Positions 1 to 10,365 are shown, numbered from the stretch's first letter. The stretch: DNA of 64,000 nucleotides from Euborellia annulipes (GCA_023213315.1 JAKCPI010001988.1:62001-126000); one strand, 5' to 3'. Program-made: numbers and translations. Notes: generated from the letters alone by a model not told the origin.

Positions 1-530
1 TTCCTCTCTCTATCTCGCAATGCAAGTAGCCAGATCGGTGAAATTTAGTAAATAATTCTTACCCTAAAATTGTATATCTGTTTCAAATTTTGGAGTAATT
101 ACAATACTTCAACCGGAAGTAGTTAGTACTTTACCTAAGATTATAAAAATTACCTTTTAAAAAATATTTTAATCTGGTTATTAATTTTGAAAGTGGCCTA
201 ATTGCATTCTTGGTAAGAAGGGTTTGAAAGTTTTATAAACTATATACCATACATTTAAATAGCCGGGCAACAAATTAATAGGCCAGAATCGATAGCAAAG
301 AATTGAAATATATTTTCGCCACTTTGCTACTCAAAAGAGAAGAGCATTTCTTTCTCACTTTCTTTACTAAAAATATTACATTTTTAAAATACTTCTATAA
401 TCTTAGGTAAAGTAGGCCTACTTCCGGTTGACATTACAAAATTTGAAACAGATCTCCAATTTTAGGGCAAGAATTATTTATTAAATTTCATCGATCTGGC
501 TTCTTGCATTGCGAGATAGAAAGAAGAATT
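1..530. repeat. Foldback of two family B repeat units
   Basis: The left ~170 bp and the right ~180 bp (about 350-530) are imperfect reverse complements; both contain TATCTCGCAATGCAAG, a CAGATCG.TGAAATTTA block, CCTAAAATTG, and CCGGAAGTAG followed by CTTTACCTAAGATTATA. The same blocks occur in the family B copies at 3600-3710 and 32395-32570, so this is a head-to-head pair of family B 5' bodies around a ~170-bp spacer. The arms differ by several substitutions, so it is not recent. The left arm begins at the window edge and may be incomplete. Confidence 0.7.
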
Positions 531-785
531 CGCAAATTTTTACTTTCTCTTATTTTATTTAAATTTTATCTATTGTCTGAACATGCCACATTCTATGTTG
601 TAAGACCTCTCGTTACAAAAATCCGAAATAACAGTTTTTTTTTTTAAGAATATAAATAAGAATATTTTAACGCCCCGAGATATTATTACCTGATATAAAG
701 GTCTATAGATATCGGAACAATTTTACTAAAAATTGGGACACAAGTTTCGTTCAAATTGTGAAATAAGTTAATTTTTTCCAAATAA

Positions 786-1847
786 GGGCCGGTTGCTTCA
801 TCCTGGGTGAGCTTGTTAGCCCCGACTTATTTTGTAGTGCAGAAACCCACTTCAGTTTTATTTTTATAGTAAAATATACAATATTTCATCATTTTATTGC
901 TAAAAGAAGTATTCTAGAAGTACATATATTTGTTATTTTACCTTATATTCTACTTATTTTATCAATAAAATGATGAAATTTGTATATTTTAAAAAATATG
1001 TTATAGGCTAGGGCCCGCTTGCATCAGATCTCGTCGCCATATTTAGCCCTGAGTTAACCTCACTTTTGAGTAATTTCATATAGATATATGGGGAATTGGA
1101 GCCAAGGTCCGGGCTAAAGTTAGCCCAGGCCCAAAGGTCGGGGCTAAGATTTAGCCCTGGGTTGACACGTACGAACATGTATTATGAACTCAAGCATCCT
1201 AATTTCACCAATATAAATGTAAAAAATAATATAAATACAATATGGAATCTACCGTTTTTTTGTTATTATTCATTTTATGTCAATCAGGATTATATTCGTA
1301 TATCCAGGATATATTGCAAGTTGTTGAATATTCTAACTTCATCTAAGGCATTGCACATGTCTTGTTAATAAAACTATTTGTTTTCAAATTGAATGCAAAT
1401 TGATATAATATTGATATTAAATATTTATATAAATATTTTCAGTTGATATTACTCTTGTCAGGTGAAAATAAAAGATATATTTCTTTTTGAAATTATCTTT
1501 ATTTGAGCCACACAGCTGGCAATTTGTCAAAATAGTTGTGAAGATTGGAACAATTGACAAATTGTTATGTGAACACTAATAAATCTTGTTTATTTTTTTG
1601 AAAATTTTCAAATTTTAGCAAAAAAAAATTAAATTCTTATATTTAAATGTATATTAATAATATTTATTTAAATTATGGGTGATAATATCAATTTTTATTT
1701 TTAATAATTTTTATAAGATGCCTTAATGGAGTTGCAAACTTCACAAACAGAACATGATTTGTTCCCCCGGAAGAGGGTTTCTGCATTACAAAAAAAAGCC
1801 ATTTAGCCCGGGGCTAACAAACTCACCCAGGATGAAGCAACCGGCCC
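786..1847. mobile_element. PIF/Harbinger-like non-autonomous DNA transposon
   Basis: The ends GGGCCGGTTGCTTCATCCTG and its complement form a terminal inverted repeat of about 38 bp with few mismatches. It is flanked by TAA on both sides (783-785 and 1848-1850), the TWA duplication typical of PIF/Harbinger, whose elements often begin GGGCC. The 1,062-bp interior has no transposase frame. GC-rich segments near 1010-1180 repeat the TTAGCCC/GGGCTAA motifs of the ends and may be part of a second copy or internal duplication. Confidence 0.75.
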
Positions 1848-1850
1848 TAA

Positions 1851-2730
1851 GAAGATAAGATTAATTAAAATGTTGAAATTCTATTAATTTGAGATCAAAT
1901 TCATTTGACATGAAAAGGCTACGCTATATCGCTATATAGATTGTTCAAAAGGGTGGTTGGTTTGTGGTCTATCATAAAAGACCCCTCAGAACCCTAGCTC
2001 AGGTAAATTCACACAGGACACTTGCATATGTAGTGGTGAGTCGATTGGGCTGCCTAACTTTAGTAGGCGTCTTGCAAACCTGTTAAGAAGCAAATGTTTA
2101 TGTTCCCCCATGGTATATATTACATATATACATAGGTAAGAGAAAGTAAAAAGTAAGTATATGTATTATTTAAAAAAAAAATTTTTTTTTTTTAATAAAT
2201 GTTTTTCTCATTTTAAAGCTGTTATTTTTTTTTTTAATCCAAATTACCACAAATTAGTTAAATTAGAACATAAATAAGGTTTTAATTTAAATTTTGATAT
2301 TTTATTGAAATAAGAGAAAGTAGAAAATTCAAGTCACTGTGAAATGAAATGTGAGTTCCTACAACTTAGCTAGCCTAACTGTGAGATTAGCATGCCTAAG
2401 TATCTATATATCAGGGGTTTGTATATTTTCCTTAGAAAATGAACTATAATTTGATTTTAGAAATTTTTTTTTTAACCCACTTTAAATAAAATATAAAATC
2501 TTGATAATTAATTTTTGATGCGATCGCATTTCTTTTCATATGTAACTTACAGTAGTATATTTACGAAAGTAAAAATGGAATTTTTGAAGTATTTTTTTGT
2601 GGCCACTCTATAATAATATTGACTTTAGCAATAAATAATATAGGCATGAGCGTATATAGCGTATAATAATATAGGCATGGCCCCAGAAAGTTCCCTGCCC
2701 CAAGAAAAATTGAGAAAATATGGGTCTTGA
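1851..2730. other. AT-rich spacer with a solo family A 3' hairpin end
   Basis: Mostly AT-rich sequence with A/T runs and no coding frame. At about 2107-2150 it holds a solo copy of the family A terminus: an AT-rich palindrome followed by GGTAAGAGAAAGTA and an A run. A weaker relative (ATAAGAGAAAGTAG) lies near 2310. Nothing else is recognised. Confidence 0.6.
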
Positions 2731-2789
2731 GGATAGCTGGTCCCATGGACCCCTCCCCCCCTAGCCAAATTCTCTAGTTAAGCCCATGA
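2731..2789 (-). mobile_element. Terminal fragment of a hAT-like MITE (same family as 15708-15880)
   Basis: Read on the minus strand this matches the left end of the MITE at 15708: CATGGGC, CTAGAGAATTTGGCTAG, a G run, then CCATGGGACCAGC. Only one end is clear, so target duplication cannot be tested. Another related end occurs at 63568-63650. Confidence 0.6.
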
Positions 2790-2984
2790 ATATAGGCCTA
2801 TCATTCGAAAAGATATTAACCCAGTAAATTCAAGCTGAGATTTTGGATATGTATAACTTTTTTTTCAGATTTAGTTAAGCTTCTGAAATGCAGTTTCCAA
2901 TTTTGGTCCACCCACAATCAGAACTCTTAGATTTTTATAAAAATAAAAATCAAATACAGTAGGATCTTCGACCAGAGAGCCCAG

Positions 2985-3050
2985 AGCCGCACCTAGGAAA
3001 ACTTGCGCCTGGAGTCAAAATTATAATTTGCGCCCCCCCCCCCCTACTAA
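2985..3050 (+). mobile_element. Terminal fragment of a C-rich MITE (same family as 9014-9390)
   Basis: GCCGCACCTAGGAAAACTTG, then a GCGCC block, AAAATTATAATTTGCGCC and a C run match the left end at 9014-9075. No matching right end is found nearby. Confidence 0.5.
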
Positions 3051-3178
3051 AAAAAATTATATTTTATTAAATATTTATCCCAAGAAATGTCAAAGAATAA
3101 AAACTTTTTAAAATTGAGTATTTTATCATAATATAATAAAGAAATTGAAAATTTCAAAATTTCTGAAAAAACTTATTA

Positions 3179-3556
3179 GCAGGAACAGGTAGATGAAGGC
3201 AGCCAGTAAAGAACAAAAACTTTATTTAAATATCGTCGACGTTTCGGGAACGCATCGCTCCTATCTTCAGGACGATAAATTGTTAATGTTGTTTAGATTA
3301 GTTTTGGTCAGTGCTGATGTTTCGGGTCCATTCAACAATAAATTAAGCCCACCTACTAATTCTTACAGACAATTAGGACTCACAGGCATTTAATGGTATA
3401 TGAAAATTTTTATTATAATTTTGTATGACCTACATATATCAATCTAAACCCCCATAACAATTTATCTGAAGATGGGAGCGATGCGTTCCCGAAACGTCGA
3501 CGATATTTAAATAAAGTTTTTGTTCTTTGCTGGCTGCCTTCATCTACCTGTTCCTG
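3179..3556. repeat. Inverted-repeat element with two hammerhead-like cores
   Basis: Two ~100-bp arms are near-perfect reverse complements: AACAGGTAGATGAAGGCAGC at the left and its complement at the right, around a ~185-bp spacer. Each arm, read outward from the centre, contains CTGAAGA, a hairpin (GGGA..TCCC type) and GAAACGTCGACG, the order of a hammerhead ribozyme core. The outer ends share the TGGCTGC motif with the inverted repeats at 50638 and 54924. The reading frame inside the arm has no other support as a gene. An alternative is a simple foldback element with chance resemblance, but the same core recurs in at least four divergent loci. Confidence 0.7.
3464..3506 (+). ncRNA. Hammerhead ribozyme-like core, right arm
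   Basis: CTGAAGA at 3466-3472 fits CUGANGA; the next 18 nt fold with GGGA against TCCC as stem II; GAAA follows at 3491-3494, then CGTCGACGATA. In type I hammerheads of Penelope-like elements, stem III is very short, as CG..CG would be here. The position expected to be U before the cleavage site is A in the simplest alignment, and no long stem I is obvious, so activity is doubtful. The mirror copy on the minus strand has CTGAAGA at 3264-3270 and GAAA at 3242-3245. Confidence 0.4.
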
Positions 3557-3599
3557 TTAATTATCACTCAGCCATTAATTTCTTCTTTTCAAAAACTTA

Positions 3600-3905
3600 T
3601 TAGGTAAAAGTACTACTTCCAAGTGACGTATTTATTCCAAAAGTTGATAGAAATCTACAATTTTAGTGTAAGGAGCATATACCAAATTTCATCGATCTAG
3701 CTGCTTTGGTTTTTAAGCAATCGTGTTCACACAGACACACGAACACACAGACATGATGCCCAAAATGGTATTTTTGAACTCAGGGAGGTCTAAAACGGTG
3801 AGAAACATCAAAATCTCAAAGTCCATTTTTTTACGATTACAATACTTTCTCTTTATATTCTATACCAGAAAGCAAAAAGATAATGGAGTGGGGGGGGGGG
3901 GGGGC
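3600..3905 (+). repeat. Family B repeat (CA-rich, 3' hairpin type)
   Basis: Begins with GGTAAAAGTACTACTTCC, continues through CATCGATCTAGCTGCTTTGG, a CA-rich stretch and CTCAGGGAGGTCTAAAACG, and ends in ACAATACTTTCTC...AGAAAG followed by a 14-nt G run. Its 5' body differs from family A, but the second half has the same order of parts: CA tract, CAGAC, a T-rich GGA-CTCAGGG block, AAAACG, ATCAAAATCTC, and a hairpin ending in AGAAAG. Confidence 0.65.
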
Positions 3906-4349
3906 AAGCTTTGCTTCTGGAGAAGTTTTCCCTTCTCCGGACTCTTGGCTTATTATGTAATCATAGATAGGTAATTTTTGGAGGAGTCCTTGATGCCTAA
4001 ATAAGATAAAATAAGCATAAATAAGATTGTTTCTAAGATTTTAGTTCATTTAAACATACTAAAAGAAGAATTAGTAAGAAAAAAGAAATCAAGTAGCTTT
4101 ACGTGATGCTGAAAGGCTTATGCCACAGGTAGACTTGGTTTGAGGTGTGTGTCTTCGTGCATGAAAGAATCTTAAGCGAGAAAAGGGGAATAGTCAATGA
4201 AAAAACAAAGAAGTGGGGGGAGATGATGTTTAAGCTAGGTGAAAGTAAAAATTCTATATATTTTGATATAAAAAATTTTTCAAGATTATTTTTTATAGAC
4301 GCAATTTATTATTATATTAAATTTGTGAGTGAATCACCACCGTAATATC
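3906..4349. other. AT-rich spacer, nothing recognised
   Basis: No repeat family, conserved frame or structured RNA was recognised. Short open frames here are AT-biased and have no conserved-looking composition. Confidence 0.5.
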
Positions 4350-4888
4350 AACCCTTCCCCTGGAGGGGGAAACCTCGTGTCGTATCCAGGAGCCGAATCC
4401 AGCCGAACGTACGCGAAGGGGGATAGAACGTCGGCGTGTATTCGTATTTGTCAAAGAGACGAAGCGCGTTTCCCATTCAGTCAGTGAGCGAACGTGCGCG
4501 TATACACATATCTCGTTTTATTTGGTTTTTTATACACGTGTTGTTGGTGTTTTTTTTTCTTTTATTTTTGTTTATGTTTCATTCTTTTTTTTTTTTTTGT
4601 TAATCTTCTTTAATTTTGTTTGTGATGTTGTGTGGCTTTTGAATGAGTGTTAACGGCAAAAGTGTTAACCGTATGCCAATGAGTGACGGATTGGACAGCG
4701 ACCACCGGTGTTGTCATCGTGGTGGTCGCTATTGGTGGTTGTTATTGTTGTCGCCGGTGTGACAACAACACCGAAAGTTGGCATCGGTGCGATGCCCTGG
4801 CGATGGCAATGGTTGTTGCCACTGCTGTTGGTGCCGTTGACTGGCGAGGCAACTCCGCTCGTCGCTCCTGCACCACCATCAGGTTAGT
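4350..4888 (+). promoter_or_regulatory. Candidate promoter and non-coding first exon with splice donor
   Basis: This segment has dense CpGs (for example ACGTACGCGAAGG and GAACGTGCGCGTATAC), unlike its surroundings, and matches no repeat in the window. Two overlapping arthropod initiator matches (TCAGT) lie at 4477-4485. The segment after them is T-rich, then rich in GTTGTTG/GGTGGT triplets, and ends CACCATCAG|GTTAGT with a donor at 4882/4883. Small upstream-type frames start at 4674-4683 but no conserved protein is recognised. Inference: a TATA-less promoter with a long 5' UTR exon reading rightwards. It could instead be unrelated GC-rich single-copy DNA. Confidence 0.35.
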
Positions 4889-5394
4889 TTACTTTTATTT
4901 CCATAAAAGTACTTCCCTTGGCTTGCCGTTAAGTTAACTTCTGTGTGTCAAGATCACAAAGAAGAAAATTCTACATGACAGTAGTTTATTAAATATATTT
5001 GTCAAACACAATGCGTCTGACACGACAACTAAATATATTAAATACAGCCCCAAATATATAATATACTATAGAATTTATGTTATACTTTTTGAATGGCAAC
5101 AGGAGACACGTGAGTTCAAATTTCTCCCACTCTCCGTTGTGTCATCGGATTTACATAAGAATAAAAAACTAAGAATTTTGATAAATAAACTTCTTCTTTC
5201 CTAGTCTTAATCCCCACAGTGCGGGGTCGGCGGAATGTTTTTTTTTTTTCTATAGAACAGGCCGGCCCGTCGAACGGTCTGACGCCTGTTGAAAATATAG
5301 AAGGAAGGGACAGACAAGAACCGAAGGCTCCAGCTCGGGTGGCTCGTGGTCGCCATCCACGTACCCACAAGATGTGGGCCCCTGAGCATTAAAT
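4889..5394. other. Spacer with a short GC-rich patch
   Basis: AT-rich up to about 5200. A GC-richer patch at 5210-5385 (GTGCGGGGTCGGCGG near its start, CGGCCCGTCGAACGGTC inside) shares only a GCGGGGTCGGCGG string with 34785-34797. Open frames on the minus strand here overlap each other and show no recognised family. Confidence 0.4.
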
Positions 5395-5760
5395 TTGATA
5401 AATAAACTTTTTATTTAATTATATAATTTTAATTTGTACTTAACAATTGTTTTTTTGATTCTAATAAGAAAACACTAACTTGACCTTAAAAATTTTAAAT
5501 AAATTAAATAAATAAATAATAATAAATTTAAATAAATAATTATAAAGAGTATTTTTCGTAATTGTAATTATCAATCTGTTTATTTAATCGAACATCATCA
5601 TTTGAGTGTAACGTTAGCATGCGTTTCATCTGTTAATATTAGCTGACATGAAATTCATGCCTAAGTTTGAATGAAACTAAACAAAAGTATTTATATATAA
5701 ACGTAATGTCAAATTATGTTAAATATAATTTATTTAATTGTCTGTCCACTCATTGTACAG
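5395..5760 (+). repeat. Dispersed repeat, copy 1 (inverted relative to 11930-12300)
   Basis: The complement of 11930-12300 aligns along its length: TTAACAATTG, an AATAAATAATAAT tract, AATTGTAATTATCAATC, TTTGAGTGTAA, GCATGCGTT, TTAATATTAGC, ACATGAAATTCATGCC, GAATGAAACT and AATTGTCTGTC all recur in order. There is no coding potential; the family is unknown. Confidence 0.75.
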
Positions 5761-5779
5761 ATTTTGTTCAAAAGCTTCG

Positions 5780-5810
5780 TGTTATAACATATAGGTAAGA
5801 AAAAGTAAAA
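5780..5810 (+). repeat. Solo 3' terminus of family A
   Basis: ACATATAGGTAAGAAAAAG followed by an A run matches the family A terminal hairpin end with one change, without the rest of the element. Confidence 0.5.
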
Positions 5811-6164
5811 ATTTGAATTCACAGCCCCATTTTCTCTCTAAAAAAAAAAAAACGTTCTCTCATTCCAGAAAAAGAATTAACAATCGTTCATAAGGGGCGG
5901 ATTTAATATAGGCCTATATCCGCTCCATTCTAAAATTGTTCCGTCTTCCCAACCCAACTTAAGTTTATTATTTTAAAGACAAATAAAGACTCCCTATTTA
6001 GCCGATACTTAAATCTATCCGTCAAGCTTGAGAGAAGAAAAGACATTTCTAACATAAATCTAAATTAATATACAATTAAAATGGGATCATTATAATTTTT
6101 GACAAATGATTTATTAATTTTTATTATTTAAAAGTCATAACGAGTAAAACAAATTGTTAATAAT

Positions 6165-6330
6165 TGTCAAAGTGGCTTGCTTAACGTGCGACGTTTCGCA
6201 TAACGAGGGGTGAGGAGAGGGGAAGTCGCGGATTGTGCGCATGTTACATCAGTCTGTGTCATGGGGTTAAGTTATTGTTTCGCATAACGAGTGATTCGCT
6301 TTACAAGTATGAATCTCGAACGAATTATGG
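6165..6330. other. CpG-rich segment with a repeated TTTCGCATAACGAG motif
   Basis: TTTCGCATAACGAG occurs twice, at about 6193 and 6278, within a GC-richer stretch that also contains GATTCGCTTTACAAG and GAATCTCGAACG. No other copy of the motif was noticed in the window. Its nature is unknown; an old transposon end or a regulatory segment are both possible. Confidence 0.35.
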
Positions 6331-6524
6331 TCGTTAAAAATAAAAAGTGGGTTTCAGAAGAAATTTAAAATTTTTAGATATAAATATATAATAGGTAGAT
6401 AATAAAAAACTTTGGAAGTCTTTTATTTATTCTAGCATTTACGTCTCGATGTTTATTCATCACGTCATATTAAATAAAAATAATTTGTTTCCTTTCGTTT
6501 TTCATTGCATCGTAGTTTTATATA

Positions 6525-7400
6525 AAAAATCTGGTGGGACTAGTCAAGGGCGGTCCTAGAGAGGGGGTCAAGGGGGTCGTGACCCCCCAAAAAATTTTTT
6601 TTTAACACACTTTTCCCACTCACTCTCCCATTCACACAATCTTTTCGGCAACTTAGGCCATTTAAGACTTAAACGATACTCATATTTGATTAATATATAT
6701 TTATTGGGGTCCAGGCCCATTTATTTAGACTATAAAAAAAAAAAAAAAAAAAACTGACCCCCCTTCCCCCTAAAATGTAAGGCTAGGACCGCCCTTGGGA
6801 CTAGTCGCACAGCACCCAACTTTTTCTTGCCTTCAGTAAGAGAAAGTTGTGTTCTGTGCTTGTCACACCAGATTTTTCGTGTCGACATATATTTAGTTCC
6901 CGACAGTACGGGATATTTGAATTCAGATGTAAAATTTATAAGTATGGGAAAATATTTATATTTTGTTACCATAGAAACCATTTCTCTTATATTTTCTCTG
7001 AAATACAAGAGCAAAGTGGTCTTCAAAAGATTTCAATGGCAAAATGAGAATATACATTTTAAAGAGCATCTAAAAATAATTGATTTTTTAATTTTAATCA
7101 AAATTGTTGGAGCGAATTTTGAGAAAATCGAAAAAAAGTAAAAAATTACATCAGTAAAGACTAGTACTTCTTGGCCGATCTTACTTACATAGAAAATTTC
7201 AACCTCCTAGCTCAATTCCTTCATGCTTTAAATTGAACCCAGACACACAGAGAGACCATGTTGCGAAAACACTTTTTTGGATTCAGGGACCTCAAAACGT
7301 GTATTTCCATCAAAATCTCAGCATCGAATTTTTGACATGAATCCAATACTTTCTCTCTATATATATTAACATATATATAAAGGTAAGAGAAAGTAAAAAA
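6525..7400 (+). mobile_element. Family A element, interrupted by a hAT-like MITE
   Basis: The 5' hairpin (ATCTGGTGGGACTAGTCGCAC and its complement ending CACACCAGATTTTTC), the body (GTTACCATAGAAACC, ATTTTGAGAAAATCG, AAAGACTAGTACT) and the 3' end (GGTAAGAGAAAGTAAAAA) are present. The hairpin is split at 6545-6797 by a MITE with exact 8-bp duplication. Without the insertion and one duplication the element is about 615 bp. No protein is encoded; an open frame crossing the body is repeat sequence. Confidence 0.75.
6545..6797. mobile_element. hAT-like MITE with 8-bp target duplication, nested in family A
   Basis: The ends CAAGGGCGGTCCTAG and its exact complement form a 15-bp terminal inverted repeat. 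GGACTAGT flanks both sides (6537-6544, 6798-6805), the 8-bp duplication of hAT elements. Inside is a 5'-truncated minus-strand S1 SINE (about 6600-6745: TTTTCGGCAACTTAGGCC, GGGGTCCAGGC). Insertion order is therefore family A, then MITE, with the S1 SINE inside the MITE. Confidence 0.85.
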
Positions 7401-8735
7401 ATTTTATAATTAAAAAAAAAGACACTTTGTCTATATGGAATTGATTTTTCAAAAGAATTAATTGGACGGCAATCCAAATCAAATCCCATCATTAATCTGA
7501 TGATTTAAAAAATATTATTGATAAAATCTGTCAATTATTCAAAGGATTAAATTATTGAAAAAAATAATTTTATTCCTCAGTCACTTACTCTTTCAGAATA
7601 AAGCATTAAATACAAATAGGCTATATATGTTTTTTTTTATTTAAATTAAAACATTCTAGGGCTTTCTCTAACGAAAAGTGGTATTATAACGATGTTGATT
7701 TCAACATGCGATGTCATTTCCTTAGAAGTAGTCAACATATGTCATCATTTAATTAAGTAGGGCAAAGAAACAGGATTAGGATAACACTAAAAAGAGAGTT
7801 TTTTGTTTGAGGCTAATAACGATGACTAGGCCTATTATTTATTTAAATCGATTTGCAAAATTGACTTATATTTTTCCTGATTCAAAAAACAACCTCTAAA
7901 AAGCAAGAGTAGATCTGTAACTATTCAAGATGCGGCAACGCTAATCTTTTCTTGAATTTATAACAATCAAATGTTTTTTCGTATATCTTGAATGAAAAAT
8001 TTTAAAGAAATTTTTTTGTTCTTCCCCTCTCTCTTGCCCTTCGTCTTTTGATAGTCTTGGAATTAGTGATTTGCGGATAGAGAGAGCAAACTTTTTTCGA
8101 AGTTTTTTTTTTTGTGTACTCTCTTTGGAAAAGGAACATCTCTCAGGAGAATTGGCATCTTTTTTTTTTCTTTTTTACTTCTCCAAATTTTTATTTCCTT
8201 TTTCTAAGAATGCTATCAAATTTGTGGAGTTATTTTAATGAATCGGTACCATCGGTAAAATTATCAAACTCGGGACATTTTTCAGTAGATAGAGGGAAAA
8301 CGTCAAGTATATCAAAATTTAGAATTTTTATTCGCATAGATATAACAATCTTCCATCTTTGACTTGATCTTTAGAAATTTTTCAAATTAAATTGTTTTAG
8401 AAACAATCCTGAGTATTATATAGCAATTAATAAAAAAATAAAGGAGTTACACCTTAAATATTCTCAAAAAATCCTGAATCTATAAATTAGAAATAAAAAT
8501 AAAAAATTATAATGTGCCCGAACTCATTTTAAAATACCCCCCCCCCCATTCACATAAATATTTTTTAAATACTGGATATACCTCAGCGAGGGGCCCGGGC
8601 CTTCATCTCAAAGACAAATTTTCGTTAAATTTTTTTTTAATCCAAATTTTTTTCTGATTTTAACTGAGCTCCAAGGGAAAAAAATGCTTCTATATTAGAC
8701 GTCTATGTAATTTATATATTCTATTAATTATTTTA
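7401..8735. other. AT-rich spacer
   Basis: Long T and A runs, with low-complexity open frames only. A C run at 8536-8547 and GGGGCCCGGGC at 8590 suggest remnants of C-rich MITE ends, but no termini could be paired. Confidence 0.5.
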
Positions 8736-8739
8736 TTTG

Positions 8740-8870
8740 CCGTGCTTGGCAACAGCCATCAAGATGGTTGCATTTAAGCAATGCCAAGTACAGCGAATCA
8801 TCGGGTGGGTAGCCCCGTGGAGCCAGCGAATTGAACGTCCACCGAAAGCCCTCGGTATAAAAATATTTTT
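8740..8870 (+). repeat. 5S rRNA-like SINE fragment, degraded
   Basis: TTAAGCAATGCCAAG, then CATCGGGTGGGTAGCC, aligns with the 5S-like segments at 14820-14990 and 36130-36260, in positions matching the 5S internal promoter (TTAAGCA box A and TGGGTGACC region). Divergent and without clear ends. Confidence 0.4.
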
Positions 8871-9013
8871 AAATCCCAGAAATCAAAAGGGCAAATGAAA
8901 AAAAAAAAATTTTATTTTGCTAAAAGTATTCCTAAACAGTATTTTTTGCCAAATTTATTTCCGTAAATTATTTTTTATTATTTTGATTTTGATGAAACTT
9001 AATAGATTAGATT

Positions 9014-9390
9014 CAGGGCCACACCAAGGAAACCTTGCGCCGGGGCCAAGATTATAATTTGCGCCCCCCCCCCATAAAAAAAATTAGATTTTATTATATA
9101 TTTATACACGAATGCCGTGCTGTGGTCTAGCACTCCGAGTACAAATTGGAGGATCCGTGGTTCAACTCCCGGCGGCACACCCTTTCTTTTTTCGGGTAGA
9201 TATATGAATTAATAAATATTGGAATTAAATAAATTTACATACGCTTACATACGCGATGTATATAATATCTTAAATATTATATATGTAATTTCTTATTTAT
9301 TATATATTTATGCCGCCCTCAAGTTCTGGCGCCCTGGGCCAATTCCAACGCCCCCCCCCCTACAGCGGGCGCTTGTCAGACGACTAGATA
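9014..9390 (+). mobile_element. C-rich MITE-like element containing a tRNA-like insertion
   Basis: Starts CAGGGCCACACCAAGG, has GCGCCCCCCCCCC at 9061, and ends in a second C-rich block at 9310-9370. The left end matches the fragment at 2985. The right boundary and a target duplication could not be defined. The centre (9110-9300) is a tRNA-like insertion with an AT-rich tail. Confidence 0.45.
9112..9181 (+). repeat. tRNA-like segment (pseudogene or SINE head)
   Basis: TGCCGTGCTGTGGTCTAGC resembles an acceptor strand plus box A, GTGGTTCAACTCCC is a box B, and the 3' CGGCGGCA can pair with the 5' TGCCG. Followed by CCCTTTCTTTTTT and an AT-rich tail. Box spacing fits a tRNA, but the anticodon arm is not convincing, so a SINE head is more likely than a working tRNA gene. 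Confidence 0.5.
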
Positions 9391-10365
9391 AATAATATTT
9401 TGTAAATATTACTTCTAATAATAATAAAATATTTTATTTTTAGATAAGTTTGTTATTTTTTGCCTTCACTACAATTATTATTATGAATAATACAATTTTT
9501 TTTTTTGGAAAAATATAAACCCTGTCAGCGCCCCTTTTTTTAATGTGGCCGTCGCCACTCCTTTGTTTTGGCACTGATTAAATTAGCTAGGTTTTTTAAG
9601 TTTAATTTCCTTAAAAACATTCTATTATATAATATTATAATAGTGTTTAAGCTGGCTAAACGGACTATTGTCCAAGCCATATAAAGAAGAGAAGTAATAT
9701 TATAAGATAAGCTGACCTGATTATACCCTAATACAACAAAAACAGCCATATCCAACATCATTTTCATCCTCTTTATGTTTTACTTGAAAATAAGTAAAAT
9801 TATTGATTTATTAATATATATTTAATATTGAATGCTTCTATAGACTGTAATTTTGAAAATATAACAATACATTATCAAACTGGATGGTAAACAAGATTAA
9901 TATACTTGTTTCTTTCGTTTATATTGTAGGCTAATACTTTTGTAAATACTATTTTTTTTATTTAATGATGATGGATGATGTCTTATTTTTTACAGGCTTA
10001 TATGATTAATAATATTACTTTCTTTTGCCTATATATGTTAATATAGCAAAAAAAAAAAAAAAATGCAATCGAATCAAATGTAGAGATTTTGATTGAAATG
10101 GGGGTCGAACATACTAAAAAAGTGGGTCCTTCTTATTTTTAAGAAAAGTTTTTGAACTTAAAGAAAAAAATATTTTTTATTTCGATTTTAGTATTGTATA
10201 AAAAAAAGTCTACGCCCATATTTGTATGTGAAATTTATTATTCGAATTTCAATTTTACTTTTTAAGATATTCAAAAATAGATATTATTAGGGCCTCTAGT
10301 TAACCAGAAAATTTTTTACTGCCAAACTTTTTGATTCCCACTAATCATTTTTAAACAATAAATAA
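9391..10365. other. AT-rich spacer
   Basis: No recognised repeat or gene; AT-rich with homopolymer runs. A minus-strand frame at 9540-9767 has no recognised similarity and biased composition. Confidence 0.5.

Noticed and set aside
1096..1368. 90-codon plus-strand frame
   Set aside because: Lies inside the PIF/Harbinger-like element, shows no transposase motif and consists of repeat motif plus AT-rich filler.
9112..9181. Functional tRNA gene
   Set aside because: Boxes A and B are present, but the anticodon arm is not convincing and an AT-rich SINE-like tail follows.
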